NCBI GenBank assembly: GCA_025355995.1
Contig: JANXYQ010000050.1
Span: 1 to 59,719 of the forward strand
From: Spirochaetaceae bacterium
Lineage (GTDB): Bacteria; Spirochaetota; Spirochaetia; Treponematales; Rectinemataceae
Reading direction: 5' to 3'
DNA: 59,719 nt
Part shown: one piece after another, positions 41,124 to 49,551 of the stretch
How the letters are laid out: each line of letters opens with the position of its first letter
Numbering within the stretch: position 1 is the stretch's first letter
Notes under the pieces: generated by a model
Seen by the model: the letters and a program-made list of their open reading frames with translations, nothing else
The model's database searches: none
Told to the model about the DNA's origin: nothing
Position numbers and translations under genes: made by a program

Positions 41124-42777
41124 CCCCGGCTCGCCTCCACTGGGCGGCAGGGAGGCTACAGTTACCCAGAGGGCCGCGCGGACGCAGCTGAACCACATCG
41201 TCGGCTACTCCGAGATACTCAGGAAGGACGCGCTGGAGGCGGGCCGCGAGGACCTCGCGTCGATCTTCGCCACCGTCGGCGAGTCGGCGCTCGAGCTCCA
41301 GGCGCCGCTCCTGGCCCGCCTCGGCGAGGGCGAGCCCGCCGCCGGGGCCGAGACGCTCGACCACGAGATCTACGGCATCCTCTACGCCCTGGTGGCCCTG
41401 ATCCAGGACGCCAAGGGAAAGGCCTCGTCCGGGGGGGACAGGCACCTCGGGCTCGACGCCGATCGGTTGCTGGAGGCGGGAAACGCCATCCTCGAGCTGA
41501 TGGCCGCCGAGGAGGGCCCCGGCTCGGAGGACGCGGGAGCGGAGGCGGTCCCGACCCGCGCGGATCTCTCCGCCTACGATCTCGCTTCGGCCCCGCGCCC
41601 GGGAAGGATCCTCGTCGTCGACGACAACCTCTTCAACCGCGAGCTCCTCTCGAGGCACCTCGAGCGCCAGGGCCACGAAGTGCGGGCCGCCGGCGACGGG
41701 CTCGCCGCCCTCGAGCTCCTCCGGGCCGAATCCTTCGACGTGGCCATCATCGACGTCATGATGCCGGGGATGAACGGCTACCAGCTCCTCGAGCGGATGC
41801 GGGCCGAGGAGGCGCTCAAGGGCGTGCATGCCATCGTCATCTCCGCCCTCGAGGACACGCAGATCATCGCGCGCTGCATACAGCTCGGCGCCGAGGACTA
41901 TATGCCGCGCGAGTTCGAGCCCGTCATCCTGAAGGCGAGGATCGAGTCCTGCCTGGACAAGAAGCGCATGAAGGAGGAGCAGGAGCTCTTCGTCGCCGCC
42001 CTAGTCGAGGCGCAGGAAAAGCTCAACCTCGAGCTCAGGGGCGGGGCATCCTACGTCCGGAGCCTCCTGCCGGGCCGGATCGACTTCCCCGAGCTCAGCA
42101 CGGACTGGGTGTTCGTGCCCTCCGCCTCGCTCGGCGGCGACGTATTCGGCTACCACCTGCTCGGAGGCGACGAGACGGGCGCCGGCAGGGGCAAGCTCGC
42201 GCTCTACCTCATAGACGTCAGCGGCCACGGCATCGAGGCCGCCCTTTTCTCCGTCACGCTAATGAACATGCTCAAGACCCAGGTCCTCCCGGGCGCCGAT
42301 TTCGCGGACCCCGCCTCCGTGCTCGACAGGCTCAACGCCTCGTTCAAGATGGAGGAGCAGAACAACCTTTTTTTCACCGCGTGGTACGGCGTATGGGATC
42401 ACGGTTCGAGGGAGCTGACCTACGCGAGCGCCGGGAGCCCTCCCGCCCTCCTCGTCATGCCCGGGGGCGTCTCGGAGGAGCTGTCGACGGGCGGCATGAT
42501 CGTCGGCGTCGACGCGGACGCGCGCTACGACTCCGCCAGGGCCCATATCCCGAGGGGTTCGGGTCTCTACGTCTTCAGCGACGGGGTATACGAGTTCAGG
42601 GCGAGGGACGGGAGCATCTTCGGCATCGATCGCTTCACGAAGGCCCTCGTCGGGATAGCCTCGTCGCCCAGGACCGAGAAGCGCGTCCTCGAGAGGGTGC
42701 TGGATAGGGCCAAGGCCGAGTCGACGTCGAAGCGCTTCCCCGACGACGTTTCCCTGCTGGAGCTCCGCTTTGACTGA
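41104..42777 (+). CDS. RsbU-type serine phosphatase with helical dimer and receiver domains
   Basis: 557 residues. Residues about 22-75 resemble a HisKA-like dimer helix (RTQLNHIVGYSEILRKD) but there is no ATPase domain. A receiver at 168-285 has ILVVDDN and phospho-Asp in VAIIDVMMPGMNG, but the usual Lys of the KPF turn is Arg (DYMPREFEPVI). A linker helix leads to a PP2C/SpoIIE domain at about 320-557 with SLGGDVFGYH and LYLIDVSGHGIEAALFSV, the metal-binding Asp residues. Such proteins dephosphorylate STAS anti-sigma antagonists. ATG 41104 overlaps the small protein gene; pyrC overlaps its end by 8 bases. Confidence 0.88.
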   Translation: MPRSSSSPGSPPLGGREATVTQRAARTQLNHIVGYSEILRKDALEAGREDLASIFATVGESALELQAPLLARLGEGEPAAGAETLDHEIYGILYALVALIQDAKGKASSGGDRHLGLDADRLLEAGNAILELMAAEEGPGSEDAGAEAVPTRADLSAYDLASAPRPGRILVVDDNLFNRELLSRHLERQGHEVRAAGDGLAALELLRAESFDVAIIDVMMPGMNGYQLLERMRAEEALKGVHAIVISALEDTQIIARCIQLGAEDYMPREFEPVILKARIESCLDKKRMKEEQELFVAALVEAQEKLNLELRGGASYVRSLLPGRIDFPELSTDWVFVPSASLGGDVFGYHLLGGDETGAGRGKLALYLIDVSGHGIEAALFSVTLMNMLKTQVLPGADFADPASVLDRLNASFKMEEQNNLFFTAWYGVWDHGSRELTYASAGSPPALLVMPGGVSEELSTGGMIVGVDADARYDSARAHIPRGSGLYVFSDGVYEFRARDGSIFGIDRFTKALVGIASSPRTEKRVLERVLDRAKAESTSKRFPDDVSLLELRFD

Positions 42778-43801
42778 TCGCTTCTCGATCGCTCGCGATC
42801 GCTTCTCAATCGCGACGCCCGACGACTTCCACGCCCACCTGCGCAGGGGAAGCGCGATGGGCGCCTACGCCCGCCGCCACGCGCTCTCCTTCGGCCGAGC
42901 CCTCGCGATGCCCAATACGGTTCCGCCCATCGCGTCGGGGCCCGCCGTCGCGGCCTACCGCGAGGCGATACTGGAAGCGGCGGGCGGGGCGCTGGCCCCC
43001 CTCGCGACCTTCAAGCTCCTGCCCGGCATGAGCGAGGGGACCGTTCGCGCCTGCGCCGCCGCCGGGGCGATCGCCGGCAAGTATTATCCTGCCGGCTCCA
43101 CCACCAACTCCTCCGACGGCCTCCGCGATCCCGCCGAGGCCGAGGCCGCCCTCGGCGCCATGGAGGCGGCGGGGCTCGTCCTCTGCGTCCACGCCGAGGA
43201 CCCCGCCGCGCCGGCGCTCGAGCGGGAGGAGGCCTTCATCCCTGTCCTCGAGCGGATGATCGCCGCCCACCCGAGGCTGCGGATCGTGATCGAGCATGTC
43301 TCCTCGGCGGCGCTCCTCGGCTTCGCGCTCGCCGCGCCCCCCCGGGTGGCCGCCACGGTGACGGCCCACCACCTCCTGTTCACCTTGGACGACCTCATCG
43401 GCGAGGCTATGTCACCCCACCTGTACTGCAAGCCGGTGCCGAAATCGGCGCGGGATCGCGACGCGTTGCGCGACGCCGTCTTCAGGGGGGAGCGCAAGCT
43501 TTTCTTCGGCAGCGATTCCGCGCCCCACCCCAGGTCGGCCAAGGAAGGCGCGCGGGCGGCCGCCGGGATCTACTCCTCGCCGACCGCCGTGGCCGCGCTC
43601 GCCGGCCTCTTCGAATCGGGCGGGGCCCTTGCCGCGCTGGAAGGCTTCCTGTCGATCCGCGGCGCCTCGTTCTACGGCCTGCCCCCGGCCTCCGGCCGTC
43701 TCGAGCTCGCCCGCGGCGAGTGGGTCGTGCCCGAGGAGCTGGACGGGGTCGTGCCGATGCTGGCGGGGAAGAGCCTCTCGTGGAGCTGTTCCAGGACCTA
43801 G
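42770..43801 (+). CDS. pyrC: Dihydroorotase, class II
   Basis: Closes carbamoyl-aspartate to dihydroorotate in pyrimidine synthesis. 343 residues, E. coli PyrC type. Zinc ligands are His21 and His23 (DDFHAHLR), carboxylated Lys104 (AGKYYPAGSTTNS), VHAEDP, IEHVSSAAL, and the base Asp in FGSDSAPHP. The start is TTG 42770, which overlaps the end of the phosphatase gene by 8 bases; no ATG or GTG is usable before the DDFHAH motif. The first 14 residues contain a near-exact repeat (RFSIA twice). It converges on the M24 peptidase with a 4-base overlap. Confidence 0.93.
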   Translation: MTDRFSIARDRFSIATPDDFHAHLRRGSAMGAYARRHALSFGRALAMPNTVPPIASGPAVAAYREAILEAAGGALAPLATFKLLPGMSEGTVRACAAAGAIAGKYYPAGSTTNSSDGLRDPAEAEAALGAMEAAGLVLCVHAEDPAAPALEREEAFIPVLERMIAAHPRLRIVIEHVSSAALLGFALAAPPRVAATVTAHHLLFTLDDLIGEAMSPHLYCKPVPKSARDRDALRDAVFRGERKLFFGSDSAPHPRSAKEGARAAAGIYSSPTAVAALAGLFESGGALAALEGFLSIRGASFYGLPPASGRLELARGEWVVPEELDGVVPMLAGKSLSWSCSRT

Positions 43802-44934
43802 AGCCTGACGATCCTCGACTTGGTCAGCGCCTCGCGCCCGGATTCAGTTATTAACATATCATCCTCGAGCCGGACCCCGCCCAGCTCGGGATGATAGAGG
43901 CCGGGTTCGATCGTGACGATCTGCCCGACCGCAAGGACGTCCGCGCAATCGTCGCGGTTGCGCAGGGCGGGGGCCTCGTGGGCGTCGAGCCCGACCCCGT
44001 GCCCCAGCGCGTGCGGCATGACGAGGCCCGCCTCCGCGAACAGCTCGTCGACATGGAGGGCGACCGCCCGGCAGGAAACCCCGGGCGCGAGCATGGCTAT
44101 GGCCTCGGAGTGCGCCCTCTCGACGAGGGCAATCATCCTCTCGCGCTCCTCGCCGATCCGGCCCCTGGCGAAGCTCATCGTGACGTCGGTGGTGTAGCCC
44201 TCGAGCTTGATCCCGAAGTCGAGGATGGACAGGCCTTCGGTCGCAAAGGGACCGGATCCGTAGGGCGGGAAGGCGTGTATGCCCCAGCTCCGCGACGGTC
44301 CCGCGGCCAGGGTCTCGAAGCCGGGCCCCTCGCAGCCGGCCTCCCTGCTCGCGCGCTCGATGAAGAGCGCCGCGTCGAGCTCGGTTCGGATCCCGCCCGA
44401 GCGGACGCCGGCCTCGATGGCGCCGATGATGTCGTTCGTGATCGCCGAGGCCCGGCGGTAGAGGGCTATCTCGCCCGCGTCCTTGACCGCGCGCAGCCCC
44501 CGCGCGAAGCCGCCGATACCCTCGGCCCGGCAGACGAGGTCGTGGTCGGGCAGGCCCTCGACGAAATCGACGTAGCGAGGGTAGGCGAAGGCCGAGGGGA
44601 GCTCGACCTTCGAGCCGGCCTCGACGCCGAGGCGGGGCAGGAGCTCGGAGAGGGCCCGCATCGGCAGGCGGGAGAAGTCCGAGTAGGGCAGTATCTCGCC
44701 TCCGAAGCCCCCGGGCGCGCCCGCGAGGAGCCTGGCGAGGTTCAGGTCCCAGGCGACGAGGGCGGACCTGCCCTGCGCGGTCACGACGAGGAGGGCGTCG
44801 CCCGGCTGGCCGGTCAGGTACCTTATCGCCTGGTCGCGGCTGCCCTCCGCGTCCTCGAAGAAGGCCGCGGCGATTCCCTCGGACGCGAGACGCACCGCCA
44901 CCCGCGCTACGCGGTCGGCATACCGGGAGCTCAC
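43798..44934 (-). CDS. M24 family metallopeptidase (aminopeptidase P / proline dipeptidase type)
   Basis: 378 residues. N-terminal creatinase-like domain (1-150), then the pita-bread domain with all five metal ligands: two Asp in SILDFGIKLEGYTTDVTMSF, His in HALGHGVGLDAHEAP, Glu in VTIEPGLY, and Glu in GGVRLEDDMLIT. It removes an N-terminal residue before proline. Cytoplasmic, no signal. The start is GTG 44934, overlapping the HEAT gene stop as GTGA, so translation is coupled. It may recycle peptides made by the secreted proteins encoded upstream. Confidence 0.92.
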   Translation of the reverse strand: MSSRYADRVARVAVRLASEGIAAAFFEDAEGSRDQAIRYLTGQPGDALLVVTAQGRSALVAWDLNLARLLAGAPGGFGGEILPYSDFSRLPMRALSELLPRLGVEAGSKVELPSAFAYPRYVDFVEGLPDHDLVCRAEGIGGFARGLRAVKDAGEIALYRRASAITNDIIGAIEAGVRSGGIRTELDAALFIERASREAGCEGPGFETLAAGPSRSWGIHAFPPYGSGPFATEGLSILDFGIKLEGYTTDVTMSFARGRIGEERERMIALVERAHSEAIAMLAPGVSCRAVALHVDELFAEAGLVMPHALGHGVGLDAHEAPALRNRDDCADVLAVGQIVTIEPGLYHPELGGVRLEDDMLITESGREALTKSRIVRL

Positions 44935-46097
44935 TGTATGGCTTTCAATGCGGCCTGGGCCGCGAGTATGACGCCGCCGGACCACTTGTCGTTGAGGGAG
45001 ACCGAGAGCAAGGCGGGCTTCGCGAGCTTGTTCTTCGCGAGTCCCGCGTTCTCGATGGCGGCCTTCGCCATGCGATTGCGCGTGTCGTCGGTCACCCCGG
45101 CCTTCTGATCGGCGTTGAGGGCGAGGATTATGTCCCTGAGGGCGGTCGCGGCCGGGTCGGCGGCGTTGACGCCGAGGGCCTGGAGGGCGATCAGCCTCTC
45201 CTCGTCGTCGAAGCCCTTCTCGTACGAGGCCTGGCAGCCCTCGACCGGACCGGAGCCCTTGGCCTTGTTCGCGATGAGCATGCGAAGGGCGGCCTTGCGC
45301 AGGTCGGAGAGGAGCTTGGCCTCGGCCTTGTCGCGAGGCGAATTCTGGTGGCCTATCGCGAGGGCCAGCGTCGCCGCCTCGATCTTGCGGTCGCCGCTCG
45401 CCTTGGAGGCCGCCTCGGCCTGGAGGGCGCGCAGCTTGCGCTCGGGAGTCTCGGCTCCGAGGATGGCCTTGATGGGGTCGGTGGGGTCCTCGGAGATGTT
45501 TGGCAGGGACTGCGCGGCCTGCTGCCGCACCAGGAGGCTGTACCAGGAATCGGCGGCGAAGAATACGGACGAGAAGCCCCTGACGTCCTTGAGCTTGTCC
45601 AAGGCTACGATGCACCCGTAGGCGAGCTTCTCCCCCATGTCGCGGTCCTCAGTGGGCTTGAGGTTGAGGTCCCTCAGCTTCAGCGCTATGCGCTCGGCGT
45701 AGTCGAGGGCGCGCATCTTGCCGAGGGAGATGATCGCCTCGGCGCGGGCCAGGGGGGCGGGCACGGACTGGGCGGCGTCCCACAGGAAGGGGGCGGCCGC
45801 GGTGTACTTGTAGTCTCCGAGCGCCTTCGCGATCATCCGCACGGTGGTGCCGTACAGCTCCTGGTCGATCGGCGAGGAATAGCTCCTCTGCTGCAGGAGC
45901 AGCTCCTCGAGGGCGGAGGCGAGGACCGGCGCGGTGGCCTTGTCCTCGAGTCCGACGAGATTGACCGCGGCCGCGTACTTCTGGGACAGCCCCTCGGCCT
46001 GCTTGAACAGCATCTGGTATATCTCAGTCGTCTCGTCCGCCACGCCGAGGGCGGCGACGACGAGGGCCAGGTATGCGAAGGCAATAAATCGCTTCAT
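44931..46097 (-). CDS. Secreted HEAT-repeat-like protein
   Basis: 388 residues. A signal peptide covers about residues 1-20 (MKRFIAFAYLALVVAALGVA). The rest is alanine-rich paired helices of HEAT/ARM type (DKATAPVLASALEELLLQQ, DYKYTAAAPFLWDAAQS, RKAALRMLIANKAKG). No catalytic site. Likely a periplasmic scaffold. AGGAG stands 7 bases before ATG 46097, which is better supported than an upstream ATG. It is 17 bases after the lipoprotein gene and overlaps the M24 gene, so the three form an operon. Confidence 0.75.
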   Translation of the reverse strand: MKRFIAFAYLALVVAALGVADETTEIYQMLFKQAEGLSQKYAAAVNLVGLEDKATAPVLASALEELLLQQRSYSSPIDQELYGTTVRMIAKALGDYKYTAAAPFLWDAAQSVPAPLARAEAIISLGKMRALDYAERIALKLRDLNLKPTEDRDMGEKLAYGCIVALDKLKDVRGFSSVFFAADSWYSLLVRQQAAQSLPNISEDPTDPIKAILGAETPERKLRALQAEAASKASGDRKIEAATLALAIGHQNSPRDKAEAKLLSDLRKAALRMLIANKAKGSGPVEGCQASYEKGFDDEERLIALQALGVNAADPAATALRDIILALNADQKAGVTDDTRNRMAKAAIENAGLAKNKLAKPALLSVSLNDKWSGGVILAAQAALKAIQ

Positions 46098-46114
46098 GCG
46101 CGGACTCCTATCTC

Positions 46115-47008
46115 TCACTCGTAATATGTCTCGATCGAGCTGTCCTCGCGGAGCACGTACTCGTAGGTCGAATAAGCTCCGCCCTCTCCTGCGGCGTTGA
46201 ACTCGGCGGCCTTGGCGAGTTCGCCGGAGGGGCCGTAGGCATAGGCCGTCCTGGAGGCGAGGGAGCCGTCCGCGCGGCGCAGCTCCACCGAGGCGAGGAG
46301 GCCGTCCTTATAGGCGTAAGCCTCGAACTTCTGCAGGGCTCCGTCGGCGCCGAAGTAGGAGCGCTTGGCGAGCTTGCCGCCGGCGTACTCCATCCCGATC
46401 GTCCCGGCGGGCTTGCCTCCCGCGTCCTTCATCTCGACTCCAGCCAGGCCGTCGGCTCCGTAGGAATAGGCCGTCGTCGCCCTGGCCGCGCCGGACGCGT
46501 CTAGGGCCCTCCACTCGACCTTGCGGCCCGCGGAATCGTAGGAGTAGGAAGAGGCGGATTGGACCTTCCCCTTCGAGTCGAGCATCCTCTCCTGGGAAAG
46601 GCGTCCCGCAGCGTCGTACGCGAGCTCGCGCCTGCTGCGCAGCTTTCCGTCGGACTCGTAGACGGACTCGGCCGAGAGCCGGCCGTCCTTGTATTCGGAG
46701 AGGGCGCGCTGGACCGGATCGGGCCTCGAACTATCGTAGCTATCCTTCTCGATTACGTACTTTTTCGCCTCGTCGAGCTTGTAGACGGCATATTCGTCCG
46801 GGAGGCCGTCGGCGTAGAACGAGGCTTCCTTGACGAGGATGGGCACTTTCGCAAGCACCGTCCGCTGCTTGGCGACCTTTTCGGGCGTCTTCGCGGCTTC
46901 AGGAGGGGTGGAGGCCGCTGCCGGCGCGGGAGCCTTGGACGCACAGGAGGCAGTGAGGGCGATGGCAATTGCCATTATAAATAATGACCTGAGCAGGGAG
47001 CTCTTCAT
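46115..47008 (-). CDS. Lipoprotein with YD-like repeats
   Basis: 297 residues. The signal peptide ends in a lipobox (ALTASC, Cys near 22). Ala/Pro-rich linker to about 45. From about 60 on there are repeated units of 20-25 residues with the pattern YD/YG-x-x-G-x-L/K-x-x-E (for example AYDAAGRLSQERMLDSKGKV, YSYDSAGRKVEW, AYGPSGELAKA), similar to RHS/YD beta repeats and MORN-like motifs. Probably outer-membrane or inner-membrane anchored, facing the periplasm or outside. GGAGG lies just before ATG 47008. Confidence 0.78.
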   Translation of the reverse strand: MKSSLLRSLFIMAIAIALTASCASKAPAPAAASTPPEAAKTPEKVAKQRTVLAKVPILVKEASFYADGLPDEYAVYKLDEAKKYVIEKDSYDSSRPDPVQRALSEYKDGRLSAESVYESDGKLRSRRELAYDAAGRLSQERMLDSKGKVQSASSYSYDSAGRKVEWRALDASGAARATTAYSYGADGLAGVEMKDAGGKPAGTIGMEYAGGKLAKRSYFGADGALQKFEAYAYKDGLLASVELRRADGSLASRTAYAYGPSGELAKAAEFNAAGEGGAYSTYEYVLREDSSIETYYE

Positions 47009-47018
47009 TCGTGGACCT

Positions 47019-47071
47019 CCAGCGCGATGCAGCGTGCGCTGGAAATATAGTGCATCGAGCGATTAATTGAA
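47019..47071 (-). promoter_or_regulatory. Promoter and leader hairpin of the lipoprotein-HEAT-M24 operon
   Basis: Minus-strand TTCAAT (47071-47066), a 16-base spacer and TATATT (47049-47044). The leader folds CCAGCGC with GCGCTGG (47019-47025 and 47036-47042) just before the GGAGG site, so it could hide or expose the start. Confidence 0.45.
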
Positions 47072-47109
47072 AATAGGTGCGAGTGGGGAAAATGGAGAAA
47101 TAGCGTCCC

Positions 47110-49509
47110 CTAGCGCCTCCCCGCCCTCACAGCCTCTATGAAGCTGGCGGGGTCGATTATCTTCTCGCCGTCGTAGCTACGATATGCACTTGCCTCCATG
47201 AGACCCATTATCGCCTTGGGGCCGAGGGAGGGATCGACCTGCCAACCCAGGGCCAGCACTCCCGCCGCCCAGGGTATTCCCCAGCTTAAGCCCCCGCGGC
47301 CGGTGTATTGCCAGGCCTTCGAGCCGGTCATATAGGCCTCGGCCGTGCTTCGGTACGAGGTCGGCGCGCGGAGGGGGTCTCGCGTCGTGATGCCGCTGTA
47401 GGGCACCCCCGGAAAGCCCGCCTTGCAGACGCGGGGGTTCTCGCGATCCTCGAGGCTGAAGTAGCAGGGGCCGATCAAGCCCTTCTCCTCGGTGCAGTCG
47501 AGGACGAGGATGCCCGCGGCGGTCGCCTTCGCGAAGGCCTGGTCCCAGGCCGCGCCGTTCATCGAGAAAGGGGAGCCCTTGCCCGAGGGCGCCGCGGATA
47601 CCGAAACGACCCGAATGCCCTTCCCCTTAGCCAGCTTCGCGCTCTCGTCGACCATCCAATTGAGAGCGTCCGCGTAGTATTTCGCGTCCCCGTTCCACGA
47701 AGGGACCGCCGCGAAAAAAACGCGGGCGCCGGGGGAGGTCCCGGCCCTTTCCCCGACGAGGAGGCTCAAGACCGCGGGACCGTGCATGCTTCCCTGGTCG
47801 GCCGCCTGACCCGTGCCGAAGTCCTTGTATTTTTCCACCTTGCCGGCGTATTCGGGATGGTCGAGGCCGGGAAGATTCTGGTCGATGATGCCGACGAGGA
47901 CTCCCTCGCCCGTGATGCCTGAGGCATGGAGGGCTCGGACGCCGAGGCCGGGATTGCGGCCCTCCTCGATGACCCGGGCCGCGAGCTTGGCCGAGGGGCC
48001 CGAGAACGTCGCGCTGTCGTTCAGCCACAGCGTCCTGATCAGGCCGAGGTCGTCGGGCGCGTTCACCGGGATCGAGACGAGGCCGGCCATCGCGTCGAAG
48101 GGTGTGAGGCGGACGTCGGCGTAGGGCTTGATGGTCGGATTCGCGCCCGAGGCGCCTGCGCCCCGCGGGACGATGTGTATCTCGGTGACGGCTCCCTCGC
48201 CGATGGCGAATCGTACGCCCGCTTTATTATAGGCGATGGAGGATCCCTCGCGCGAATCCGGCTGCCCGAGCAGGGAAATCACGTCCTTCAAAGGCGTGTC
48301 GACCCTGATCCTTCCCATGAAGCGGAATTTCTGCTCCGGCAGGTAATGATAGCCGTTGATATCGCGGAACACGATCTCGGAGGCCTTTTCGGCACTTCCG
48401 TCGAAAACGAAGACGATGTCTCCGTAGGATGCCTTGATTTCCCGGCCATCGGGCTTCTCGGCTATCTCGATCCGAGTGGGCGCGCCGAGCTTCGCCGCGA
48501 GTTCGCGAAGGCTCAATGAAGGCAAGCTCGCGGAGAACTCTTCCATCGAGGCCTCGACTCTCTCGACGATCGCGTCGAGCTCCTCGGGGCCCTCCGCCGG
48601 AGCATGGTAGTAGGTCCTGACTTCGGATGCCCCTGCGCCGCGCGCGGCCAAAGAATATTTAGCCGCTGAGATTCCCGCCTCCCCGAGGATGCGCGAGTCC
48701 TTCTCGGGCGCGGCACCGGATGGGGCGGGCTCCCCTTCCCCGTCGGAGCGGGCGGGCTTCGCGAGACCGGCTCCGGGCTTGAAGAAATACATCGCGGAGA
48801 CCGCGCCGTCCCAAAAGAAGAAGCGAATTCCCCTGGAAACGTAGGCGATATGCTCGAGGCCGACATTGGAATCGCTGACCTGCAAGACGCCGTCGCCCAA
48901 GTCCGGCCACTCCTGGAAACGAACGGTCGCCCTCGGCTCGCCGAGCATCGCGAAAACCTCCGCCTTCGTGGAGCCGACGCCGATGGACTGCCGGTATCGG
49001 TATTGCGAGGCCGGGCTATAGGTGCCTTGGTCGGCCTCGAACCGGATCTCATCGACCGCATCCCCGTTTTCCAGAAAGAAAAAATGGACCTCCGCGTAGT
49101 AGGCGTTGAAGAAAGTCCTATCGGGGGTCGCGACCACTTCGAGGCGCGTCGGGCTGCCGAAGCTCGTCACCAGGTCGGTCAGGCTCAAGCCGGGCAGGCG
49201 CACCGCCAGGGCCTCGACTTGCGCGTGGACTTTCGCTCCTAATCTCTCCAGCTCCTCCGGGCTCTCGCCCGGAGCGTGGTAGTAGGTCCGCATGTCGTCG
49301 CCGTCGAACTTCCCCAAGCTCATCCGGTAATTGGCCGGCGCGATGCCGGCCTTGAGCAGGACCCGCGCGTCTCCTTCGGAGATCGGCTCGGCCTTTCCTA
49401 TTTGACGCACCTGGCCAAGCTCCTCCCTTCCCCGGCCCGAAAGGCAGCCCGAGGCGATAAGCGAGACGAAGATCGCGGCGAAGGCCATCCCGATACCGGT
49501 TCTGCGCAT
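47110..49509 (-). CDS. Lipid-anchored subtilase (S8) with duplicated N-terminal domains
   Basis: 799 residues. Signal peptide with lipobox (SLIASGC). Two homologous domains follow, about 45-255 and 275-480. Each starts with a (G)I-x-x-A-(K/N)Y motif, then RTYYHAP, a (P/S)EELE or PEELD helix, LPGLSL or LPSLSL, a FG-SPT or LGAPT turn, and ends in GIRFFFWDGAV or GVRFAIGEGAV with an SmpA-like G-(E/Q)P turn. The S8 protease fold is at about 530-790 with Asp543 (GIIDQNLPG), His576 (SMHGPAVLS) and Ser742 (GLSWGIPWA). I prefer ATG 49509 over 49512 because of AGGAGG spacing. Surface or periplasmic protease; substrate unknown. Confidence 0.88.
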   Translation of the reverse strand: MRRTGIGMAFAAIFVSLIASGCLSGRGREELGQVRQIGKAEPISEGDARVLLKAGIAPANYRMSLGKFDGDDMRTYYHAPGESPEELERLGAKVHAQVEALAVRLPGLSLTDLVTSFGSPTRLEVVATPDRTFFNAYYAEVHFFFLENGDAVDEIRFEADQGTYSPASQYRYRQSIGVGSTKAEVFAMLGEPRATVRFQEWPDLGDGVLQVSDSNVGLEHIAYVSRGIRFFFWDGAVSAMYFFKPGAGLAKPARSDGEGEPAPSGAAPEKDSRILGEAGISAAKYSLAARGAGASEVRTYYHAPAEGPEELDAIVERVEASMEEFSASLPSLSLRELAAKLGAPTRIEIAEKPDGREIKASYGDIVFVFDGSAEKASEIVFRDINGYHYLPEQKFRFMGRIRVDTPLKDVISLLGQPDSREGSSIAYNKAGVRFAIGEGAVTEIHIVPRGAGASGANPTIKPYADVRLTPFDAMAGLVSIPVNAPDDLGLIRTLWLNDSATFSGPSAKLAARVIEEGRNPGLGVRALHASGITGEGVLVGIIDQNLPGLDHPEYAGKVEKYKDFGTGQAADQGSMHGPAVLSLLVGERAGTSPGARVFFAAVPSWNGDAKYYADALNWMVDESAKLAKGKGIRVVSVSAAPSGKGSPFSMNGAAWDQAFAKATAAGILVLDCTEEKGLIGPCYFSLEDRENPRVCKAGFPGVPYSGITTRDPLRAPTSYRSTAEAYMTGSKAWQYTGRGGLSWGIPWAAGVLALGWQVDPSLGPKAIMGLMEASAYRSYDGEKIIDPASFIEAVRAGRR

Positions 49510-49551
49510 CATTGCCTCCTCGTGGTCGTAGGGCAGTCTAGCGCGCCGGCA

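Noticed and set aside
44935-45615. A 605-residue fusion ahead of the M24 peptidase
   Set aside because: The extra part is the HEAT gene read in another frame and is rich in Arg, Gly and Pro. The peptidase starts at GTG 44934.
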